NCBI GenBank assembly: GCA_949358305.1
Contig: OX442314.1
Coordinates: 59,963,369-60,027,368, forward strand
DNA: 64,000 nt
Reading direction: 5' to 3'
Origin: Strigamia acuminata
Taxonomy: Eukaryota; Arthropoda; Chilopoda; Geophilomorpha; Linotaeniidae
Under the pieces are notes generated by a model, which worked only from the letters and a program-made list of their open reading frames with translations, was not told the DNA's origin and did not search any database. Positions within the stretch are counted from its first letter, which is position 1. The number at the start of each line of letters is the position of its first letter. The translations under genes and the position numbers were made by a program. This document shows positions 42,331-53,678 of this stretch, one piece after another.

Positions 42331-43343
42331 TAAATCGAAAAAAATTTAAACAAGCAAATCAATTCTTTCAAATTCAGTTGGTTCAGTTTAATCATGCCTT
42401 AAACTTCACGTCATAAAAGAAATTAAATAAAGTGATTAAAGCCATGTCAGACTTCCTATATTGCTGCACGCCGCTACTTTCTCCAGACAATGGTTTTCTT
42501 ACCTTAAGACAATGACGACCTAGGAGTGAGAGGCCCTGTTAACCTTAACACATGCACGAAAACAGGAATCAATGACTAGTTAGACATAAAGACGCCAGGG
42601 AGGTACTTTAGCAATTTACCTATTAAAATTTCATGGCTTTTAGATTGAAAATTTCTTTTGATTCAATTCGCGTGCAGACTTCCAATTAAAAATGTCGTCG
42701 TTGGTTATTATTTATCTTTGAATTATTAAATTTTCCAATATTCTGTACACGAATACGGCGACCAAAACCGACCAGTTTGCAAGGTTTTAGTTTCTATTTT
42801 AAAAATACAGTAAAAGTTGGAAAAAGTTTGCTTCATGAGGTGTAAAAAGGTGTGACGACAAGAAACCAAATGGAGTAAAAATTGTAGTGTAATGATGTTT
42901 AGAGTGATTTGACATTGTTGATATTTTTGTGATTATTGCTTTTTGTTTATTTTTTCAATTCTAAATTAATTTTTTTCTATTTTGTTAAATTGATTTTATT
43001 TGTTTCAACCACTTTTTTCTCCATTTATATCCGTTTTATATTTCTTTTAAAACATTCTTTGTATTTCGTTTCTAATCAGAAATCACCTTTTGTGTATATC
43101 GGGTTTCCAGAGATTCGGCGAAGTATCGTAGGTATGACGTGTCACAATACAGCATATGCGGTTAATGGCGTAGAGACGTGAGCACGGAGGTTTTTCTCAT
43201 CTGCCGAGAATTTGTTTAAATCTTTTGAATGTTTGCCCATCGACAATTTATAATGTGAATATCGTGTAGATAAATGTCGATTAGATGTCATTACTGTAGT
43301 GTTGTAGAATCAATAACACTACTGTAGTCATCGGTGAAGTATA
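42331..43343. other. IR upstream region, no other gene seen
   Basis: This is AT-rich DNA with no ORF or repeat I can support. It should hold the IR promoter, but I see no clear core element. Confidence 0.4.
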
Positions 43344-43600
43344 CAGGGTGGAAGAAGTCTGTCACTCTACTAAATATTTCTGAAAGTGCTGACAATGCAT
43401 CTAATCTAATGATGGTAAAGTATTGAAGTTGGGTGGGACAATTTTTTGGTGACCCAAAATTTGAGCTCGGGATGTTCCTTCAAGGTCATTGGAAAATTAT
43501 CTTGGAAACTGTTAGAGATAGTCAGAAATTTCCAATTGTAAACTTGTAAAGCAACATTTATTTAGTCTAAACATGACTACTCCTCAAATCTATTGTACTA
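43344..43600 (+). mobile_element. mariner-like TIR element, one end only
   Basis: TATA then CAGGGTGGAAGAAGTCTGT matches the end of the element at 60373-61593, and similarity continues loosely. I found no second terminus here. Confidence 0.45.
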
Positions 43601-43958
43601 AAAATTTTCAAGAAATTTGCAATTTCCTAAAGTAGACAAAAGTCAAAGGCTAACCTATGAAAAAATGGCCAAAATTAAAAATATGCCAAAAACGTGCTGA
43701 TTAGACATAAAATGACCTAAAAAGTCGATTACCCCAGTTGGAATTTGCATATCTGGCACCATTGCAGAGATATGGGCAGAAAATTGTATTGTAATATGAG
43801 ATTCTGTGATGATATATTTGTAAGAGCGCCACCTGGTGCTCAGCGTCTTTAACGTTTGAAATAAATTGTAACAGGACTTCCGTAGTAACCCTTATACGGT
43901 GTGGTCAAGTTTTTATGTCTTCCAACATCAATCTTTCCCAATCCTTAAAATTACAACA

Positions 43959-43972
43959 GGTTATGGGTCCAG
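43959..43972 (+). promoter_or_regulatory. Copia-2 primer binding site
   Basis: GGTTATGGGTCCAG differs by one base from the copia site GGTTATGGGCCCAG, which pairs with an internal part of initiator tRNA-Met. Confidence 0.7.
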
Positions 43973-44123
43973 AAACGTTTTAAGTACTGCTCGCTGACTG
44001 CATATATCGCTAAGGTGACTTTTCTCGATTGTTGAAAGTTTTTCTAACAAGAAACTTTGTGGAAAATTGCGGAACATTTGCGGAACACGTGGAAACGAAG
44101 TTTGGATTTGAATTTCGAATACG

Positions 44124-44258
44124 ATGGCAAACGCGCAACCAGAACCAACAAAAATTAGTCACGGAATGCATCCAATTCACCATATTAAGAAGTTGGAGGG
44201 AATTTCGAACTACAATCGCTGGAAATTCGCGATGGAAATGCAGCTATACTCTGTCTGA
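44124..44258 (+). pseudogene. Copia-2 gag 5' fragment
   Basis: ATG at 44124 opens 44 codons ending in a premature TGA at 44256-44258. The segment IKKLEGISNYNRWKFAMEM is the standard start of copia Gag (KL.G.NY..WK..M). The rest of gag is scrambled by the repeat block that follows. Confidence 0.7.
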
Positions 44259-44400
44259 CCTTAAGAGTAAAGAAAAACCCCCCTTTCTTTGAGGCCTTTT
44301 CACTGGTGTAGTGATACCAAAAAGTAGAGCAATACACCAGGTTTTAATAAAACCTCAGGTTTTATTCAGCCTAATAATTTTAAAATGAAGTAAATAAACA

Positions 44401-44660
44401 ATGGTATTTTGGTATGGTATTTTGGTATTGTGGTATAGTATTTTGGTATTTTGGTACAGTATTTTGGTATGGTATTTTGGTATGGTATTTTGGTATGGTA
44501 TTTTGGTATGGTATTTTGGTATGGTATTTTGGTACCATTGGTACCAAATATGTTTTGGTACCATTGGTACCAAATATATTTTGGTACCATTGGTACCAAA
44601 TATATTTTGGTACCATTGGTACCAAATATATTTTGGTACTATTGGTACCAAATATATTTT
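44401..44660. repeat. TGGTATTT microsatellite and TTGGTACCA minisatellite
   Basis: GGTATGGTATTTT-type units run to about 44530, then about five 25-bp units each with palindromic TTGGTACCATTGGTACCAA. Because 25- and 10-11-bp units rarely stop, several overlapping frames are open, but none is coding. Confidence 0.9.
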
Positions 44661-45153
44661 GTATATATTTTTACGTAACGATGGCGGCGATTTGTCACGT
44701 ATAAAATGCTTCAGGTGTCCAAGAAGGAGGCGGAATCAGAAAAGGACAGATCTGTTGGCAAGGTGTACATCACAGCAGTCGTTTTCATGGCAGCATTGAT
44801 GGCAAAATCTTCGGATGCGCGAACAGTTTGGCGATTTGGAGAAGGCGCCGAAAATTAAGGTGCACAATGCGAACGGTGGCATATTGTATGCAGAACACAC
44901 AGGGACTGTTGCATTAGTCGTTCGAATAAACGAGAAATTAGAAATGGTGAACTTTAAAAATGTGTATCTTGTTCCGGGCGTGGATGCAAATTTGCTGTCA
45001 GTGCGGTAACTTGAGAAACAAGGTGCAGATGTTCAATTTCGAAATGGACGGTGTGAAATATGCAAGTATGGTGATTTATTTTTTGCTCTGTCGTCCAAGC
45101 ACGATGAATTGTATCGACTGGACGTTGTTGGCACAGGCGACTTGGACATTTGA

Positions 45154-46072
45154 GTGATGAAATCCCTACGAAATATGGTAAACAGTTTCAATATTGTTAA
45201 GTCATCTGACTCGAATACAGTGTGTGAACCATGTATGAAGGGAAAGCAACACCGTGCCCCTTTTCCAAGCAGCAAAACGCCCCGCTCCGACCAAAAATTG
45301 GAACTGATACATTCCGATGTGTATGGCCCGATGCCGAACAGTACGATGGGCGGGGCCAGATATTTTTTGACATTCATTGATGACCATTCCAGAAAAATTT
45401 TTGTATACCTGCTTTCACATAAAAATGAAGTTTATTCCAAGTTTTTAGATTTTAAGGCGCAGGTTGAAAAACAAACTGGATGTGCGATTAAACGTCTGCG
45501 AACGGACAACGGCAAAGAGTACGTGAATGGCGACTTCAGGGACTACATGAAGAAATCCAGAATTGTGCACGAGTTCACAGTGCCCTACTCAGCTCAGCAA
45601 AATGGAGCGGTGGAACGAGCAAACCGAACGTTGGTCGAAAGAGCGATGTCGATGCTGCAAGACGTGTTGCTTGGCAACGAGTACTGGGGTGAAGCCATCA
45701 TGAGTGCAGCACATCTTAAAAATCGTTCACCAACAGCAGCTGTTCCTGAAATGACCCCGGAAAAAGGCGTGGAGTGGTGTGGTGCCGGACATCAGTTATT
45801 TTCGGAGTTTTGGTTGTGATGCGCACATTCATGTCCCAACGGAAAAACGTAAAAAGTGGGACGCAAAGAGCAAAAAGTTAACTTTTGTGGGATATTGCGA
45901 CACGACAAAAGGATATAGACTGATTGATACCACAACAAAGCTAATTACCGTATCACGAGATGTTTTGGCGCCATTAGCAACGGAAAACGAAGAAATGTCG
46001 AGCCCCCAGATCCGGATCCATGTTGCGATGAAATACAAGTCGCAGACAACCCTTTGGATCCAATCGATTTAG
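45154..46072 (+). pseudogene. Copia-2 integrase region
   Basis: Two overlapping frames (45154-45819 and 45779-46072), offset by a frameshift, carry copia integrase: CEPCMKGKQH (end of the zinc region), then LIHSDVYGPM, then RTDNGKEYVNGDF and QNGAVERANRTL with the D, D, E residues. The frameshift falls near 45780. The upstream HHCC half and protease are only traceable in fragments (44815-45009). Confidence 0.8.
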
Positions 46073-47363
46073 CAGAAGCGATCGATCTTGTCATTTCCGA
46101 CTTGGAGGGTGAGGCTGAAATTGTGGTCGGACCTGGAGTGCAGCAGGGACGTGCAAAACGAAACTGCGGACCTCCTCGTCGATATCCTGCTGAAGATCAT
46201 GTCTTCCAGGCGGCAATGGAGCTATTCAGCGACGACCCCAACTCGTACAATGGAGCAATGCAGAGACCGGACGCAGACCAATGGCAGACAGCTTTGGAGC
46301 AAGAACTGGATTCACTCGACAAATGTGGCACTTGGAAACTTGTGGATCTGCCTGCTGGACGAAAACCAATTACGTGCCGATGGGTGTTTCGAATTAAGAC
46401 GATAGCAGATGGGGCGCTAGAACGATATAATGCCAGACTAGTTGCACGTGGATGCTCACAAATAAGTGGCATAGATTATGATGAGACTTTCTCTTCTGTT
46501 GTGCGATACACCACCCTGCGGATGCTCTTGGCAATGACAGCTGCAAATGACTGGAACATTGACCAGATGGACGCGGTCACAGCCTTTCTCCACGAACAGT
46601 TGAAAGAAGAAATATTTATGAAGCAACCCGAAAGACTAAAGCAGACACCAAGCACCAAAAACAAATATTGTCGTTTGAAGAAAGCGCTGTACAGGCTGAA
46701 GCAAGCTGGACGAGCATGGTACGAACTTCTCGACAAGGGCCTTTTGGATATTGGGCTTACACGCTCTGACTTTGATGGTTGTGTTTATTTCCTACGGGAG
46801 AAGGGAGGGCTTGTTATTGTTGCTGTGTATGTCGACGATTTGCTCATCTTCTCGAGCGTTTTCGAGCTCAAGGATGCACTTTTATCAAAATTCCACATGA
46901 AAGACTTTGGAGAAGCCCACTATTGCCTTGGAATCAAGTTTACACGGGACAGAGCCAGGCAAACAATTAGTTTGGATCAGTCTGGATACTTCAAGAAGAT
47001 GCTGGTACGATTTGGAATGCCAGATGGCAACCCCGTTTCGACGCCAATTGATTCCACCGTCAAGCTCCTCAGCTCCATGGCCCCGAAGAATGCTCGAGAG
47101 AGGCGGAAATGAGCAAGGTGCCCTACCAAGAAGCAGTTGGCAGCCTTTCATATGCTGCACAGGCCACAAGACCTGACATAGCCCAAGCTGTGGGAGTCGT
47201 GAGCAGGTTTAATGCAAACTTCGGACAACAACATTGGATAGCTGTCAAAAGAATTATCAGATACTTGAAGGGGACAATGGACATGAAGCTGAAGTATGGC
47301 ACCTCACAGGATTCAAGAATATATGGCTACACCGATGCGGACCACGCAGGTTGTTTAGACTAA
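46054..47363 (+). pseudogene. Copia-2 reverse transcriptase and partial RNase H
   Basis: RT (46054-47112) shows GTWKLVDLP, then the palm with VVRYTTLRMLLAM and catalytic YVDDLLIF. A frameshift near 47110 leads to 47109-47363 with SLSYAAQATRPDIAQ and RNase H start YGYTDADHAGCLD, then a stop. The remaining RNase H with its later catalytic residues is missing. Confidence 0.85.
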
Positions 47364-47834
47364 CAAGGAGACCGCAAGAGTGTGTAATCCACAATTGTTA
47401 AAATTGTTTGTAAATAAAACATTCACATGACCTAAACAATCTATTTTTCTCATATTAAAATGCACCTCTCTCTTACATTGTTACAAACAGTTAAAACACA
47501 CAGGATTCCTTACTGTGTGTTAAAACACCATTTTTTGATTTTTTGAGTAAAAAGGTCAAGTGTAGCACTACACTTGGTGATTAGCCTGGTCAAATTTACT
47601 CTGGAACCCAGGTAATTTGATATCACATGACATATGACATCACAACTTTGTTTACCAACATGACTGCCTGCATGAAGCAAGAATAGTGTGTTGTGGTGGC
47701 TCAGTGGTTAAGGCAATGAATCTGAAATCTTCCCACACAAGTTCAAACCCTGTTGTCTGTGAAAATTTTTACTTTTTTTTTTATTTATTTTTAGCAGTAA
47801 AGTTAATGTTTGTTATTTTACATATGTTAAATAT
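47363..47834 (+). repeat. composite repeat with tRNA-like pol III boxes, left copy
   Basis: About 470 bp starting ACAAGGAGACCGCAAGAGTG match the inverted copy at 52360-52866 along their whole length. Within it, 47690-47760 resembles a tRNA: A box TGGCTCAGTGG and B box AGTTCAAACCC, so it may be a SINE or contain one. The tail ends in A/T-rich sequence right at the Copia-1 LTR. Confidence 0.75.
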
Positions 47835-48020
47835 TGTTATGTTGCTGAGAAGCAAATGTATACGACGATGTTAGAACAACTTGAATGGAATGTTTATTGA
47901 ATAATGATTGGGGTCTTTATATACCCCAATAATGTCGCGTAACGTATACGTGACGGGTCACTCGACCAATCAGTGTTGAGTGGGCCAATACGGTGCAAAT
48001 GTGTATTGTCCAATCCAACA
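47835..48020 (-). repeat. Copia-1 3' LTR
   Basis: A 186-bp repeat starting TGTTATGTTG and ending CCAATCCAACA, matching 52174-52359 with two differences. It includes TATATACC and AATAATG stretches that could act in transcription. Confidence 0.93.
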
Positions 48021-48031
48021 CACCCCCTCAA
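48021..48031 (-). promoter_or_regulatory. Copia-1 polypurine tract
   Basis: On the minus strand TTGAGGGGGTG directly precedes the 3' LTR. Confidence 0.75.
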
Positions 48032-48040
48032 GACACATTT

Positions 48041-51000
48041 TTACGAGTAAATTCGAACTAATCCCAATTTCAAAACAAATTTTTCGTGTTTTGGTGCGAA
48101 AAGTCCCTTTGTAAATATGTCTGCCGGCATCTCGTCCGTTTGTAGGTATACGATTTTTACCTGACCATTTTCTTGCGCTTCTCGAACGAAGTGGTAACGG
48201 ACATCAATGTGTTTTGTTCTCGAGTGGTGCACGGGATTTGAAGCTAATCGTTGAGCTCCTTGGTTATCGTTGTAGATAATCGTGATCGGTGGCTCCTCGC
48301 GTTCTTGGATTTCTTGTACAAAATTCTTTAGGCAAATTGCCTCACGAGATGCGTCCGATACAGCCATATACTCAGCTTCGGTGCTGGAGAGTGCAACGGT
48401 TTTTTGTTTCCGAGCTGTCCAACCGGCAAGTTTAAAAACGAATCCAGTGTGCGAGTGTCGGGTGTTCAAATCTCCTGCCCAATCTGCGTCGGCGTACCCA
48501 TTTAATGGTTCTTGGGTTTTCGTGAATTTGAGTCCTAAATTCGAAGTTGTTTTCAGGTACTTCAAAACGCGTTTTCTGGCCATGACGTGTGTTGAATCGA
48601 AATCCGTGTTGTATTGGCTTAAGGCGCTAACGGCGTACGCGATGTCGGGTCGAGTGGAAACAGCCAAATACATGAGTGATCCCACGAGGCTTTGATAGGG
48701 AAAATCGTTCGTCTTCCGGTCCTCCTTTTTCATGTCCGATTTTCGTAATTTTGCGTTTCCGTCGAGTGGGGTGGCGATAGTTTTACAATTTTCCATGTCG
48801 AATCGTTTTAATACGTCATGTATGTACTTGGTTTGTCCCATCGTTATTGTGTGGTCTTTGAAATTCTGGTGGATTTCTATACCCAAATAATATCGTATCG
48901 CTCCCAGATCTTTCATCTCGAATTCTTGCTGCAGTGATTTTTTAATCTTTTTCATTGATTCACTGTTTGCTGCGATGACGAGGTCGTCCACGTAGATGCC
49001 AATAATGATGAGTTCGTTTTTCGTTTTCTTCACGTATACGCACGGGTCCGAGTTCAGTGGTTTGAATCCGAATTTTCTCAATTTTTTGTCGAGTTTCTTG
49101 TACCACTGGCGTCCGGACTGTTTTAATCCATAAATCGATTTTTTTAGTCGTAAAACTTTGTCGTTGCTGGATCCCGCGATATCGTCGAACATTTCCGGTT
49201 TTTCCATGAAGATTTCTTCTTCTAATTCGCCGTGTAGAAACGCAGTGATTACGTCCATATGATCTACGCTCAGGTCGTTTTCAACGGCAAGCGCCATGAT
49301 CATTCGGATGGAGTTAGATCTTGCTACGGGTGCAAAAGTTTCGTTGAAGTCGATTCCTGGTTGCTGCGAAAATCCTTTTGCTACGAGTCGTGCTTTACGT
49401 ATGTTGATGGATCCGTCCGAATTTTGTTTCGTTTTTAATACCCACCGACTTCCGATTGTTTTTCGATTTTTCGGTCGCTCGACTTCTTCTTATGTGTCGT
49501 TTTTAATCAGTGCGTCGTACTCTGATTTTAATGCGGCTCTCCATTCATTTGCGTGATCGTTCTCGAGAGCTTCTTTAGCGGTGACTGGATCGCCGTACTC
49601 AACGAAGTTCACAAATTCGTCCTCGATTTCATCCTCGGTTTGAACTGGTGCGACTGGAACGTTTTGATAAACTTTCTTTGGTCGTCCTCTTTTTCCGGTT
49701 TTGACGAGCGATGGACGTCCGGGCCCTCTTTTGAACTGTTGAGGGGCGTCGATCCGGTTTGGAGCGACTTCCGGTTCGTTTTCGTGATTTTCGACTTGAT
49801 TTTCGGTTTCGGCGTCGTCGATTTGGTCTGGAATTTCGTTTTCCGTAGGTTCATCGGTTCGTTTCATCTCGGGAATGTAAATTTCTCGATCGTTTTCATG
49901 TTCGTCCTCGTTTTCGTTCTCAACTTCCGCATCCTCGTTTACGAATTTCACGTCACGTGCTTTAATGAAAATACGTTTTTCGATATTGTAAAGCCGGTAT
50001 GCTTTTGAATTGTTGTCGTAGCCCGTGAAGACGCACTCGATCGATTTCGAATCAAATTTTCCCCGTTTTGACGTTTTATCGAGACAGAACGCTTTACATC
50101 CGAATTTTTGGAAATATTTTACGGTTGGTTTTACACCATCATTCCAGATCGTGTACAGAATTTCGCCATTTATCGATTTCGAGGGACATCGATTTCTTAC
50201 GTGGTTTGCAGTAAAAACTGCTTCTGCCCAAAACGACCGCGGCAATTTCGAACCTAAAATGTTACATCTGGCCATCTCGACGAGAGTACGGTTTTTTCGT
50301 TCAGAAACACCGTTTTGTTCCGGCGTGTAGTTCACGGTAAGTTGACGTTTAATGCCGTTTTCTTGTAAATATCGATCGAAATCCCCGTTGCAATATTCCT
50401 TCCCGTTATCGCTTCGAAACGTTTTGACTTTACGTCCGGTTTTCGTTTCCGCTTCGTTCTTGAAAAGTTTGAACACGCTCAACACGTCCGATTTCTTTTT
50501 GATAAAATACACGGCGCCCCATTTCGATTTGTCGTCGATAAAAGTGACAAAGTATCTCGCTCGTCCAAACGACTGCACTTGCATCGGTCCGCAAACATCC
50601 GAATGAATTAAATCAAGTAAGTTTTTACTGATTGTTTCACTTTTCTTCGGAAAAGGGGTTTGCGATTGTTTCCCTTTAATGCAGATTTCGCAAGTTTCCA
50701 ACTTTTCATCCGGCTTGAACGTGATTCCGTCTACGAGATTGTTGCGTACGAGTTTCTTCAAGTCCGTTTCGTTTAAATGGCCGAATTTTTCGTGCCATTG
50801 TTGGAGCTTCGACTGGGTTTTTAGCGCGTTCGCTCTTTCTTTAGATTCGGCGACAAAATACAAGTTTCCTTTGCGTTTTGCGGTGACGACGACTTCTTGC
50901 GTTTTTCGGTTGATTATTTCCGCACTTTCATCATCGAAGTAGACGCCGAATCCTTTATCGGTGATTTTACTGACGGACATGAGATTCGTTCTCATATCCG

Positions 51001-52066
51001 GGACCAAAATCGTTTTGGCGAGTTTAACCACTTCTCCGTTTTCGTCGTTGAATACGACCGTTCCCAATCCGTTTGATTTCGAAGTGGCCGAGCTAGCCAA
51101 TTTAATATTCCGCCTTTCGTTTCTATCAATTTCCACGAATTTTTCTTCGTCTGCACACATGTGGGATGTCGCGCCGCTGTCTAGTATCCATTCGTTTGGA
51201 TTTTCTCGTACGGATGCGACAGTTTCATTTTTCCCATCTTTTTCCACGAAAAATGATCGAGCGACTGATGATTTCTCGGATTGTCCGGCTTTTTGCTGTT
51301 TTTTGTGGAAAAAACAATCCGCCATTTCGTGTCCGAGTCGTCCGCAAAAATCGCATTTCTTGCCATTTTTGTTTGGCTTTCGATTGCTTTTGCTCTTGTC
51401 GTTTTTCGATTTATTCCTCGATTGTACGAACATCGCGTCTTGAGCGGCATCCGATTTTGGCGTGGAAAGTGCGGCGGCGGCTTCTCTGCTGTGCATGTCG
51501 TCTTGAAGTTTTCGGGCGACTTCGGCGAGTGCCGGCATCGTGGATAACGCACGAATTGCGCAGCGAATGCTTGCGTATTTGTCTGGCAAGCTGAGCAACA
51601 ATGCGGTCGTTGCAAGTTTATCGTTCGTGATTTTCGTGGCGTTTTCGTCGAGAATTCGAACGGTATCGAAATAGAAGCGCAAGTGGGTTTTCAAGTCGCC
51701 ATCCGGTGCTAATCGCTTGGTCATTAGACTATTGATCAGCGTGGTAATCCGGATATCGCCCGAATCTTCGTGCACCTCCTTAATCCGCTCGAACATGTCG
51801 TACGCACTTGTGATCCCGATGATGTGTTTTAACTGCTCCGCCGTCATTGAGAGAATTAAATCGCTTCTCGCTTTTCCGTTGGCTTTATCCCATACGAGAA
51901 TTTCGGCGTCGGTGATCGTTGGATCTTTAACATCCTTAATTGGTCGTGGATTCTTCGTCGTAAGCGTATCCCACGTCCCATTGTTGTAACAAACGCCTTC
52001 GAGCTGCAGCTTCCAAGTGTTGTAATTTTCGTCGGTCAATTTTTCGATTCTGTGTGCCTCGGTCAT
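48041..52066 (-). pseudogene. Copia-1 Gag-Pol polyprotein, one in-frame stop
   Basis: From ATG 52064-52066 the frame runs 1,341 codons to TAA 48041-48043, broken only by TAA at 49490-49492 (codon 859). Gag has a CCHC knuckle at C238, C241, H246, C251. Protease has DSGA at 296-299. Integrase has its HHCC zone at about 434-475, then LIHSDVCGPM, FRSDNGKEYCNG and NGVSERKNRTL. Downstream of the stop come RT with YVDDLVIAA and RNase H with YADADWAGDLN and ALSSTEAEYMA. The stop lies between integrase and RT, so RT would be lost unless read through. Otherwise it looks recent. Confidence 0.9.
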
Positions 52067-52140
52067 TTTTGATAAAATGTTTTTAATCGATTGGCGACGG
52101 TAAATGCGAAATTTGGGTCCTCGGCGATTTTAATTACGAA

Positions 52141-52170
52141 GCGCAGTGGAAGCGTGCTGGGCCCATAACC
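52141..52170 (-). promoter_or_regulatory. Copia-1 primer site with 30-nt initiator tRNA-Met complementarity
   Basis: The plus strand carries TGGAAGCGTGCTGGGCCCAT and flanks that read as nt 9-38 of animal initiator tRNA-Met for about 30 nt. The minus strand (the element RNA) would thus pair with the 5' half of that tRNA. Only about 15 nt are paired in Drosophila copia as I recall it. It starts 3 nt after the 5' LTR. Confidence 0.8.
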
Positions 52171-52173
52171 TAT

Positions 52174-52359
52174 TGTTATGTTGCTGAGAAGCGAATGTAT
52201 ACGACGATGTTAGAACAACTTGAATGGAATGTTTATTGAATAATGATTGGGGTCTTTATATACCCCAATAATGTCGCGTAACGTATACGTGACGGGTCAC
52301 TCGACCAATCAGTGTCGAGTGGGCCAATACGGTGCAAATGTGTATTGTCCAATCCAACA
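52174..52359 (-). repeat. Copia-1 5' LTR
   Basis: This is the 186-bp partner of 47835-48020, at the start of the element in its own orientation. Confidence 0.93.
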
Positions 52360-52866
52360 TTAAAAAATTAAAATTAATTATAGAAAAATTTTTTAAAAAC
52401 AAATGTAAAATAACAAACATTAACTTTACTGCTAAAAATAAATAAAAAATAAAAATAAAAATTTTCGGAGACAACAGGATTTGAACCTGTGTAAAAAGAT
52501 TCCTGGTGCATTGCCTCAACCACTGGGCCACCGCAACACACTATTATTGCCTTCAAGCAGGCAGTCATGTTGATGAACAAAGTTGTGATGCCATATGTCA
52601 TGTGATATCAAATTACCTGGGTTCCAGAGTAAGGTTTGAACAGGCTAATCACCAAGTGTAGTGCTACACTTGACCTTTTTACTCAAAAAATCAAAAAATG
52701 GTGTTTCAACACACAGTAAGGAATCCTGTGTGTTGTAACTGTTTGTAACAATGTGAGAGAGAGGTGCATTTTAATATGAGAAAAATAGATTGTTTAGGTC
52801 ATGTGAATGTTTTATTTACAAACAATTTTAACAATTGTGGATTACACACTCTTGCGGTCTCCTTGT
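52360..52866 (-). repeat. composite repeat with tRNA-like pol III boxes, right copy
   Basis: This is the inverted partner of 47363-47834. On the minus strand the tRNA-like part (52469-52541) has A box TGGCCCAGTGG and a perfect B box GGTTCAAATCC, better preserved than the left copy. Confidence 0.75.
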
Positions 52867-52869
52867 AAG

Positions 52870-53035
52870 CTTGTTAACGGATCGGATCGGATGCCGATTC
52901 TGGCCAACCTGCATCCGATCTGAAAATAGTGCGGATCGGAAAATGCGGATCCGATCCGATCCGCAAGCCCAGATCCGCCTATCTGATCCGCAATCAATCC
53001 GCGGATTGCAGATCAATTGCGGATGGATTTTTTTT
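52870..53035. repeat. GGATCGGATC-rich inverted repeat
   Basis: Variants of GGATC(C/G)GATC and GCGGAT occur about ten times, in both orientations, so the region can fold back. It is probably a small MITE or simple repeat. Confidence 0.5.
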
Positions 53036-53371
53036 TTCTAGTGCCGGCGCACTTTTTAATAGTTTGTGATCATGTTAATGACTAAATTTACCCATCAAAC
53101 CCCAAAAGCATGGTAAATTTAGTCACCAACATGATCACGAACTATTCAGAAATCCGTGGACAGATCCGAAAAATCCGCAATTTTTTTTAAAGTGTTTTTT
53201 TCTATTGTTATTATTGATTGAATTGTAAAATAAAGTAAAGTAAAGTAAATCAGAATTTTTTTAAATTGTTATATGTGAAATAAAATAATTATAATTATAA
53301 TTTGGTAATCACTAATTACATTACCTTACTTAAGGGCCGGCAGCGCGCATGCGAATTTTACCCAGTCCAAT

Positions 53372-53480
53372 GAAGCACCGGCGCACTTTTTAATAGTTCG
53401 TGATCGTGTTCGTGACTAAATTTACCCATGGTCACGACACGATCACGAATTATTAAAAAGTGCGCTGGTGCTTCATTGCA
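53372..53480. repeat. long hairpin (MITE-like), second partial copy at 53040-53160
   Basis: GCACCGGCGCACTTTTTAAT and downstream sequence pair with the complement ending at GGTGC near 53473; the arms are about 45 bp around a CATG centre. The same arms, more diverged, occur at 53040-53160. Confidence 0.7.
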
Positions 53481-53678
53481 TCAAAAAACGGGTGTGTTAC
53501 AGTGAAGCACTGGGTAAAACGTCAGGTGTCAGGCGTCAGGCACCCGACGTTTTCTAACCAACTGTCAGGCGTTGGGGGCCTGACGCTTGACATCTGACAC
53601 CCTACGCCTGACAGTTAGTTGGGAAAAGTCCGAACACTCACATCAGTACAAAAACAGTTTCCGAGATTTTAATTTATA

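Larger units (their letters stand above)
43785..47363 (+). mobile_element. Copia-2: decayed, 3'-truncated Ty1/copia element
   Basis: It begins with an LTR-like stretch (about 43785-43958, TGTATTGTAAT to ATTACAACA), followed by primer site GGTTATGGGTCCAG (43959-43972) of the copia type. A gag start at 44124, integrase, RT and part of RNase H follow, but frames are broken several times. A microsatellite block (44401-44660) interrupts the gag region. The element stops within RNase H where the composite repeat begins, and there is no 3' LTR. Confidence 0.85.
47835..52359 (-). mobile_element. Copia-1: nearly intact Ty1/copia element
   Basis: The 4,525-bp element has 186-bp LTRs (TGTTATG...CCAACA) that differ at two sites I can see. 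Read on the minus strand: 5' LTR, long initiator tRNA-Met primer site, one gag-pol frame with a single internal stop, polypurine tract, 3' LTR. I see no clear 5-bp target duplication (AATAT left, TTAAA right). It lies exactly between two inverted composite repeats. Confidence 0.93.

Noticed and set aside
44355-44799. Overlapping open frames rich in Trp, Tyr, Val and Gly
   Set aside because: They are translations of the GGTATTTT and TTGGTACC repeats and are open in several frames at once.
47690-47760. A tRNA gene
   Set aside because: A and B boxes are present, but acceptor and anticodon stems do not pair convincingly; both copies are part of a larger repeat. Annotated as tRNA-like instead.
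52141-52170. A truncated initiator tRNA-Met gene
   Set aside because: It is only the 5' half and lies exactly 3 nt from a copia LTR, so it is a primer binding site.
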